From: a virus
IMG/VR virus record: IMGVR_UViG_3300002144_000620
Location: 1-64,000 of that record
Direction: 5' to 3' (one strand)
DNA: 64,000 nt
In this document: one piece after another, positions 58,304 through 64,000 of the stretch
How the letters are laid out: every line of letters starts with the position of its first letter
Numbering within the stretch: position 1 is the stretch's first letter
Notes under the pieces: model-generated
Told to the model about the DNA's origin: nothing
Seen by the model: the letters and a program-made list of their open reading frames with translations, nothing else
The model's database searches: none
Position numbers and translations under genes: made by a program

Positions 58304-59071
58304 ATGGCATTACCTGGTTCATTTAAAAAGAAAATTAACATAACAAAAGATCGTGCTAATATTTCATACCCGTACTCTATGCAAAGTGGTGCGGCCGAAA
58401 ATATGAAGGATATGATTATTGATAAAGACACTTATCTACCTAAAGGTGTATTACATATAGATTTAGATAGGGGTTTTAAAGAGTTTGTTAATAACGAATT
58501 GTCATTATCGCTTGATGGTGATAAAGTACCTGTTTTTATGATGGGTATTCAGGCTTGGAATGAGTTTTCACAAACATGGAAATTCTCTGATGAATATAAG
58601 AACGTTAAGATACCTTTTGTAAATATAGTTAGGAGTCCAGACACGAGGTACGGAACTAACCCATCAATGAGATACAATATTCCAACTGGTAAACATTATA
58701 CTTATTCTGAGGTACCAACTTGGGATGGTAATAATAAAGGTGTTGATATATATCAAATACCACAACCCATACCTATTGATATAATGTATTCGGTTAGAAT
58801 ATTTGCTTATAGACAACAGGAATTAAATAAATTTAACGCTAAAGTACTTAAGAATTTTCAAAGTAGGCAAGCTTACACGGTTGTTAATGGACATTATATA
58901 CCAATAGTTCTTGAAGATACTTCTGATGAGAGTCAAGTAACTGATTTAACTAACAAAAGATTTTATGTACAGTTATATACATTTAATTTACAAGGTTTTA
59001 TATTAGACCCTGACGACTTTATTGTAACTCCGTCAGTTAGTAGAACTTTAACTATAACAGAAAGTAGGTAA
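58304..59071 (+). CDS. Tail completion/sheath-stabiliser protein (gp15-like)
   Basis: 255 residues. A beta-rich domain with IPQPIPIDIMYSVRIFAYRQQELNKFNAKVLKNFQSR (about 151-187) and FYVQLYTFNLQGFILDPDDF resembles T4 gp15 (IKMIYELSIFTRYEDDMFQI...FEVNGWMYPPVDD), which caps the tail and sheath and joins head to tail. It lies directly before the sheath gene, as gp15 would by function. Confidence 0.7.
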   Translation: MALPGSFKKKINITKDRANISYPYSMQSGAAENMKDMIIDKDTYLPKGVLHIDLDRGFKEFVNNELSLSLDGDKVPVFMMGIQAWNEFSQTWKFSDEYKNVKIPFVNIVRSPDTRYGTNPSMRYNIPTGKHYTYSEVPTWDGNNKGVDIYQIPQPIPIDIMYSVRIFAYRQQELNKFNAKVLKNFQSRQAYTVVNGHYIPIVLEDTSDESQVTDLTNKRFYVQLYTFNLQGFILDPDDFIVTPSVSRTLTITESR

Positions 59072-59096
59072 AAATAAATAAACTTTTTTTAAAATG

Positions 59097-59116
59097 AACC
59101 TACTTTAAGGTTTTTT
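59097..59116 (+). terminator. Weak terminator-like hairpin
   Basis: 5-bp stem (aacct/aggtt) with a 6-nt loop and a short T run; likely only partial termination before the sheath gene. Confidence 0.35.
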
Positions 59117-59175
59117 GGTAAAAAGTTTAATATTTATCAATAAGTAAAATTAAATTATAAATAAAATTAAAAGAT

Positions 59176-62100
59176 ATGGCAAACAAAGTTTATACATCAC
59201 CAGGTGTTTATACGACAGAAAAAGACTTAACATTCACAACTGAAACAGTTGGGGTAACTACTTTAGGTAGTGTTGGTGAGACATTAAAAGGCCCAGCGTT
59301 TCAACCAGTGTTTATTAGGAATTTTGACGAATTTAAAACAACTTTCGGTGGAACAGACCCGCAAAAATTTAAAAACACACAAATTGTAAAATATGAGTTA
59401 CCTTATATTGCTAAACAGTATTTAACACAATCAAACCAATTATATGTAACGAGAGTATTAGGTTTATCTGGTTACGAAGCTGGTATGTCTTGGGCTGTTA
59501 AGACTATGGGTGCTATTGATGATACAACATTATCAACTACAGGTGTTACTAAAACAACAATAAGTTTCGAGTTTGATACAGCTACTAACGAATTCTATGT
59601 AGGTTCAACGAGCTTAGCTCAGTATATTCAAGATGAAACTGGTATTAACCAGACTGAGTTTGATGTTGCTTTTGATAGTTATTTCACCACAATAGGTGGT
59701 TATGTAGACAAACCTTTTTATGATAAAAAACACTCAATGTACTGGGGTTTATTAACCAGTGGATTAGAGTCTGATATTGATACAGATGCTCTTACTGATA
59801 ACTTATCTTTACCAATTTACGTTGATTCTTATGAGTTACCGTTAACAATACCGACAGCTGATAGAGACGCTTATATACTTAACAATGAATTAGTATATAA
59901 CCCAACTACTCAAATGTATGAAGGTGTTAGTTTTGGTTTGTATTGTCATTCTTTTGTACCTGAGTCACCAAGTGTTCTTGCTGGTAAATTAGAGTTATAT
60001 ATCACTAAATTAGAAGCTGAGCCGTTTGCGGAAGGACATAATAAAACAATCGCTACTATTAGAAGTAGAGGTAATTATGTTTCAGATGTTTTACAATACA
60101 AAGTTGGATCTTTAGCAATGGTTGCTCCTGCTGATTTAGCTAATAACCCGTATTTATCATTTGATTTAACTGGAACTACAGCTAATCCATCTGGTAATGA
60201 ATTTACATACACAGTATCATTGGAAAAAGGTAAAGCTAATTATATTAAAAATGTAATAGGTTCTACTGTTGATGATAAAGACGCTTTAATATATGTTGAA
60301 GAAGTTTATGACAACTCATTAAGTTTTGGTAGATTGGGTGGTAAGATTAAAGGTTTATTTACTGAATTAATTTCAGTAAATAGCTGGGATCACTACAAAT
60401 TCCAATTCCAATCACCTGTTACACCTTTCATAGTTTCAGAATTAAGAGGTGGTTTACCTCAAAGATTGTTTAGATTGATTTCTATTTCTGATGGTAGTAA
60501 CGCAAACTTTGATATTAAATTATCTATAGCTAACGTTGATCTTTCAAAAAGAACATTTGATTTATATATTAGATCTTTTAACGATACTGATAAAGCGGCT
60601 GTTCTTTTAGAGAAATTCCTTGATTGTACAATGGATGAAACTTTAGATAATTACGTTGGTAGAAAAATTGGTACAATAGATAACAAATACCCACTTAAGA
60701 GTAGTTATGTTGTTTTAGAAATAGCTGATAACGCACCTAATGATGGTGTTGCAGCTGGTTTTGAGGGTTATGAATTTAGAACAAATGGAGAAACTGGTAA
60801 TGCAGCTCTTTTAGTACCTGAAATGCCTTATAAATTAGAATATTATGCACCTGGTGATACAATTTTTGATCCACCATTTGCTAATCCAGTTATTTCTTCT
60901 GGTGACGTTGTTCGTAAACACTACTTAGGATTTTCTTCTCAGTTTGGTTACGATAAAGACTTACTTTTATTTAAAGGTAAAATTAGTACATTAGGTGATA
61001 ACGCTTACAATACTGGAGATGATTACGTAACCAAAACAAAAGGTTTCCATATGGATATTAATGCTGGCGCTATTGTTGACTCAGTAACTAACGAAGAAGT
61101 TTTTGCTGTTGGTGTCGCTACATTTAATGACGCTACCGTTGTTGATTCTAATACTAATCATCCGTATAATAGTATGAGAACTAGAAAATTCACATGTTTA
61201 TTCTCAGGTGGTTTTGATGGATGGGATGCTTATAGGGTTAACAGAACAAATACCGATGATTATAAAATTGGTAGAACTGGTTTTATTAATAGTTCATTCG
61301 ATACATTTACAAATGTTGAATATGGAGAATTATTCGGTACTTCTGATTACTATGCTACTTTGTATGGTATGAAAACTATGCAGAATCCTGAAGAGATCGC
61401 TATTAATATTTTAACGACTCCTGGTATTGATATGTTAAACAATACAGACTTAGTTAGGGATGCTATAGAGATAGTTGAGGAGAAACGATTAGATTCAATT
61501 TACTTACCTACATTACCAGATATTAAATTACTAAACAATAGTAACGCATCTGACTCTGAAAGTTGGTATTATGCTGAAGACATTGTTGATGAGGTTGAAA
61601 ATACTGAAATCGATTCTAGTTATACAGCTATATATTACCCATGGATACAGATTACAGATACGGATAATAATGCTAACTTATTTATTCCTCCTACAGCTGA
61701 AGTAGTAAGAAACATGGCTTACACAGATAATGTGGCTTACCCATGGTTTGCAACAGCTGGTTATAATAGAGGTTTAGTTAAATGTAACAGAGCACGTATA
61801 GCACTTGATCAAGAATCTAGAGATATACTTTATCCTGGTAGAATTAATCCATTAGCAACTTATTCAGATGTTGGTGTTGTAATTTGGGGTAATAGAAACT
61901 TACAAATCAAATCAAGCGCTCTTGATAGATTAAATATTAGAAGATTGTTATTACAAGCAAGAAGGTTAATTATGAGCGTATCTAAAAGATTATTATTTGA
62001 TCCGAACGATACTACAGTAAGAAATCAATTCTTATCACTTGTTAACCCAATCTTAGACAACATAAGAAAAGAAAGAGGTTTAACTGACTTTAGAGTTACA

Positions 62101-62235
62101 GTTGAGATGGATGTTGAGGATGCGGATAGAAATACCTTAAGAGGTAAGATATTCATTAAACCAACACCTACACTAGAATTCATTGAACTTGAGTTCACGG
62201 TAACTCCACAAAACGTATCTTTCGATAATATCTAA
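59176..62235 (+). CDS. Tail sheath protein, T4 gp18 family
   Basis: 1019 residues (T4 gp18 is 659; the extra length is in inserted beta domains from about 110 to 650). N-terminal KVYTSPGVYTTEKDLTFT is the sheath signature, and the C-terminal core has YPWFATAGYNRGLVKCNRARIALDQESRDILYPGRINPLATYSDVGVVIWGNRNLQ...LNIRRLLLQARRLI, with a final beta strand VTPQNVSFDNI that would form the handshake with the next subunit. Followed by a strong terminator and a 457-nt non-coding gap. Confidence 0.95.
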   Translation: MANKVYTSPGVYTTEKDLTFTTETVGVTTLGSVGETLKGPAFQPVFIRNFDEFKTTFGGTDPQKFKNTQIVKYELPYIAKQYLTQSNQLYVTRVLGLSGYEAGMSWAVKTMGAIDDTTLSTTGVTKTTISFEFDTATNEFYVGSTSLAQYIQDETGINQTEFDVAFDSYFTTIGGYVDKPFYDKKHSMYWGLLTSGLESDIDTDALTDNLSLPIYVDSYELPLTIPTADRDAYILNNELVYNPTTQMYEGVSFGLYCHSFVPESPSVLAGKLELYITKLEAEPFAEGHNKTIATIRSRGNYVSDVLQYKVGSLAMVAPADLANNPYLSFDLTGTTANPSGNEFTYTVSLEKGKANYIKNVIGSTVDDKDALIYVEEVYDNSLSFGRLGGKIKGLFTELISVNSWDHYKFQFQSPVTPFIVSELRGGLPQRLFRLISISDGSNANFDIKLSIANVDLSKRTFDLYIRSFNDTDKAAVLLEKFLDCTMDETLDNYVGRKIGTIDNKYPLKSSYVVLEIADNAPNDGVAAGFEGYEFRTNGETGNAALLVPEMPYKLEYYAPGDTIFDPPFANPVISSGDVVRKHYLGFSSQFGYDKDLLLFKGKISTLGDNAYNTGDDYVTKTKGFHMDINAGAIVDSVTNEEVFAVGVATFNDATVVDSNTNHPYNSMRTRKFTCLFSGGFDGWDAYRVNRTNTDDYKIGRTGFINSSFDTFTNVEYGELFGTSDYYATLYGMKTMQNPEEIAINILTTPGIDMLNNTDLVRDAIEIVEEKRLDSIYLPTLPDIKLLNNSNASDSESWYYAEDIVDEVENTEIDSSYTAIYYPWIQITDTDNNANLFIPPTAEVVRNMAYTDNVAYPWFATAGYNRGLVKCNRARIALDQESRDILYPGRINPLATYSDVGVVIWGNRNLQIKSSALDRLNIRRLLLQARRLIMSVSKRLLFDPNDTTVRNQFLSLVNPILDNIRKERGLTDFRVTVEMDVEDADRNTLRGKIFIKPTPTLEFIELEFTVTPQNVSFDNI

Positions 62236-62245
62236 TTAAATTAGG

Positions 62246-62279
62246 AAAGGGGTACTCTAAAAAGTATCCCTTTTTTTTT
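62246..62279 (+). terminator. Strong intrinsic terminator after the sheath gene
   Basis: 11-bp stem with one G-U pair (62246-62256 / 62263-62273), 6-nt loop, nine T. Its arm GGTACTCTA is the reverse complement of the TAGAGTACC repeat found downstream. Confidence 0.88.
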
Positions 62280-62299
62280 AAAGAAAAGTTACAAAAGAA

Positions 62300-62610
62300 A
62301 ATATATTATAGAGTACCTATATTAGTATTAATAATTAATTAAATTAATAATATATATTATATATAAGTACTATAGTATAGAGTACCTTGCTTAAGACCCT
62401 TAACAAAAATAAACATTTGAAATGATAAAGTCAAGTTTTTATAAAAATAATTTTTATTTATGTTAAGAATTAAATAAAATAGTATAGAGTACTATTTATA
62501 ATAAAATAATAATATTTAATATTTATATATAAGTACTATAAGATAGAGTACCTTGCTTAAGACCCTTAACAAAAATACGGATTAGAATTTACAAAGTCAA
62601 GTCCTGATAA
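62300..62610 (+). repeat. Duplicated non-coding element between sheath and tube genes
   Basis: Two copies (about 62360-62440 and 62526-62605), offset by 166 bp, share TATATAAGTACTATA, TAGAGTACCTTGCTTAAGACCC, TTAACAAAAATA and AAAGTCAAGT blocks. The word TAGAGTAC occurs at about 62309, 62378, 62485 and 62544. No ORF of note is present. See the finding on this region. Confidence 0.7.
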
Positions 62611-62692
62611 AAAAAATTTAAAAAGGTGTGTACAAAGCGAAATGTGTAGATATTTATAATTAACAATAAAGAAAAAATTAAATATATAAAAT

Positions 62693-63181
62693 ATGGCTAA
62701 CTTATTAATGAAAATGCCTGTTCCTTACGAACCAAAGAAAAAGAACAGATTTATTTTAAGATTTCCAAGTTCACTGGGTATTAACGAGTGGTTTGTGATC
62801 TCTACATCTAGACCTAAGGTTACAATAAACGAAGTAGAGATACCTTTCTTAAATACATCAACATATGTTGCTGGTAGATTTAACTGGGAAAGTATTGATG
62901 TTACGTTTAAAGACCCTATTGGGCCTTCAGCTTCTCAAGCTCTAATGGAGTGGGTTCGTTTACACGCTGAGTCGGTAACAGGACGTATGGGTTATGCCGC
63001 TGGTTATAAAAAAGATATTGAACTAGAAATGTTAGATCCAACAGGTGTTGTTGTCGAGAAATGGATTCTTCAAGGAACATTCTTAACAAACGTTGATTTC
63101 GGATCGTTAGAGTACAGTGATGATGAAATTGCAGACATATCAGCTACATTGAGAATGGACCGTTGTATTCTGGTTTACTAA
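62693..63181 (+). CDS. Tail tube protein, T4 gp19 family
   Basis: 162 residues (T4 gp19 is 163). NLLMKMPVPYEPKKKNRFILRFPSSLGINEWFVIS, WESIDVTFKDPIGPSASQALMEWVRLHAESVTGRMGYAAGYKKDIELEMLDPTGVVVEKW and FLTNVDFGSLEYSDDEIADISATLRMDRC are the typical tube-protein order. It forms the inner tube of the tail. A TATTTATA motif lies about 42 nt upstream, after the duplicated element. Confidence 0.95.
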   Translation: MANLLMKMPVPYEPKKKNRFILRFPSSLGINEWFVISTSRPKVTINEVEIPFLNTSTYVAGRFNWESIDVTFKDPIGPSASQALMEWVRLHAESVTGRMGYAAGYKKDIELEMLDPTGVVVEKWILQGTFLTNVDFGSLEYSDDEIADISATLRMDRCILVY

Positions 63182-63209
63182 TAGAAGCTACTATTATTGC
63201 AAATTATTT

Positions 63210-63241
63210 AAAAGGGGTTGTATTTTACAGTCCCTTTTTTT
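63210..63241 (+). terminator. Terminator after the tail tube gene
   Basis: 13-bp stem with two wobble pairs (63210-63222 / 63226-63238), 3-nt loop and a T run; T-rich on the other strand as well, so it can also serve the converging nuclease gene. Confidence 0.8.
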
Positions 63242-63244
63242 ATT

Positions 63245-63646
63245 TTAATCATTTAGTAGTTTACTATGTTTATCTATAAATTTATTAACCTTCTCAACCA
63301 AAATATCACCTTCCTTCATTTCATGTTCCCATATAATCAATAAAGTATAGTTATGGTCAAACTTAACTAGTTTAACTTTATATTGGTCATTCTTTAAATT
63401 ATTTCTCTGAAAAGTGTACTTAGCTTCTGGGTTATGTGTTTTACAGCAATGGTAAAAACAACCATGTGTTTCAATTATAATACCGTGATCTGGTAATAAA
63501 AAATCAAATTCTCTCTTTTTAAAAACAAAATGTTGTTCATACTTAATACCCAATTCATTAAGTATACCAGCAAACGCAACCTCTAATTTAGACGTTCCGT
63601 TCATTTTTTTTCTAACAGTACGCATTTTTACTTTCTTTTTAGCCAA
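63245..63646 (-). CDS. Vsr-like endonuclease, possible free-standing homing endonuclease
   Basis: 133 residues. Basic N-terminus, then LEVAFAGILNELGIKYEQHFVFKKREFDFLLPDHGIIIETHGCFYHCC (21-68) and NLKNDQYKVKLV...YTLLIIWEHEM (83-110). The FDF...IIETHGCFYH pattern followed by W-E is that of the Vsr mismatch-repair nuclease fold (PD-(D/E)XK-like), which also occurs in phage homing endonucleases. The start is TTG at 63646; an ATG at 63625 is an alternative. It is on the opposite strand to the tail genes and flanked by them, as an invading gene would be. Confidence 0.7.
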   Translation of the reverse strand: MAKKKVKMRTVRKKMNGTSKLEVAFAGILNELGIKYEQHFVFKKREFDFLLPDHGIIIETHGCFYHCCKTHNPEAKYTFQRNNLKNDQYKVKLVKFDHNYTLLIIWEHEMKEGDILVEKVNKFIDKHSKLLND

Positions 63647-63760
63647 AATATTATTACTTTTAAGTAAATAGGTAATGTTATAACTAAAAAGAAAAAAATA
63701 ACCTTTACACTATTTAAGAATACACTATTATTAAAGAGATTATAATTAAATAAAAAAAAT

Positions 63761-64000
63761 ATGGACGATTCACAACAAATTTACTTTGAGCCAGCACATG
63801 ATGTTATCTCACTACCTTCGGGAGGTATGTTTTACAAGAACAAAAAAGATTCTGTTAAAGTTGCATACATGACAGCTTCAGATGAAAACATTTTAACTTC
63901 ACCAAACTTATTACAGAGTGGTAAAGTATTAGACGTACTACTAGAAAAGAAAATTCTAGATAAAGATATAAAAGCTGGTGACTTACTTCCAGGTGATAGA
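63761..64000 (+). CDS. Baseplate hub assembly protein, PF12322/gp26-like (3'-truncated by window)
   Basis: 80 codons from ATG 63761 to the window end, all open. EPAHDVISLPSGGMFYKNKKDSVKVAYMTASDENILTSPNLL-QSGKVLDVLLEKKILDKDIKAGDLLPGDR matches the N-terminal part of the T4 baseplate family: LPS-x-G-x-x-Y, then VRYMTAxxED-x-LT, then VLDxLLE and DLLPGDR. In T4 gp26 is needed for hub assembly. The rest lies outside the window. Confidence 0.8.
   Translation, partial: MDDSQQIYFEPAHDVISLPSGGMFYKNKKDSVKVAYMTASDENILTSPNLLQSGKVLDVLLEKKILDKDIKAGDLLPGDR

Noticed and set aside
62236-62692. tRNA gene or small ORF in the long gap
   Set aside because: No acceptor-stem/T-loop pattern and all frames are cut by frequent stops; the content is AT-rich repeats and hairpins.
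1-64000. Stop-codon reassignment as in some gut phages
   Set aside because: Long conserved genes (polymerase, sheath, terminase, capsid) read through with the standard code and end at normal TAA/TAG/TGA stops with short gaps.

Overview
The window is a piece of a large, AT-rich, tailed-phage genome of the T4 type (contractile tail). It carries a recognisable T4-like core: major capsid protein (gp23), acidic scaffold (gp22 position), prohead protease (gp21), portal (gp20), large terminase (gp17), neck/tail-completion proteins (gp14/gp15-like), tail sheath (gp18), tail tube (gp19), a gp5-like hub protein, the start of a gp26/PF12322-like baseplate gene, a family B DNA polymerase and a gp55-like late sigma factor. 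The host is probably a member of the Bacteroidota. Three junctions carry TTTG-N20/23-TAnnTTTG promoters of the Bacteroidota type, start codons are preceded by A-rich leaders rather than Shine-Dalgarno sequences, and a DUF4494-like small protein is present. The standard genetic code fits throughout.

Layout. 1-1731 (+) is the 3' part of a collagen-like fibre ending in an S74 intramolecular chaperone. 1764-9209 (-) is a five-gene glycosylation/modification operon: a metallopeptidase-like protein, a TibC/BAHT-like heptosyltransferase, a carbamoyltransferase, a GT4 and a three-module GT4/middle/GT25 protein. 9325-28541 (-) holds the head, packaging and baseplate genes. 28949-42096 (-) starts, in transcription order, with a heptose-kinase-like gene and runs through glycosyltransferases, dUTPase, a CMP-sialic-acid-type cassette (CMP-sugar synthetase, NeuB-like synthase, two GT29 sialyltransferase-like proteins, FkbM methyltransferase, HAD phosphatase), PhoH and the late sigma factor. 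42162-51286 (-) holds a Pam3-gp28-type holin, small virion or unknown genes, DNA polymerase and tail structural genes. 51375-55899 (+) holds two tandem LamG-domain proteins, a small protein and a GP88-like protein. 55896-57674 (-) is an SNF2-type helicase. 57780-64000 (+) is the neck, sheath, tube and baseplate block, interrupted by a minus-strand Vsr-like nuclease.

How it fits together. Ten proteins with about a dozen sugar-transfer domains sit between and within virion-gene operons. The simplest reading is that the phage builds and attaches an unusual glycan containing heptose- and nonulosonate-type sugars, either to its own Ser/Thr/Asn-rich fibre and other virion proteins or to the host surface. 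Two promoter classes are visible: host-type TTTG/TAnnTTTG promoters fused to terminators (before the GT operon, the heptose-kinase gene and DNA polymerase), and a recurrent TATTTATA motif upstream of late genes, fitting the phage-encoded gp55-like sigma. A 457-bp non-coding gap between sheath and tube genes contains a duplicated structured element that no gene explains. I recognised no tRNA gene and no CRISPR array.
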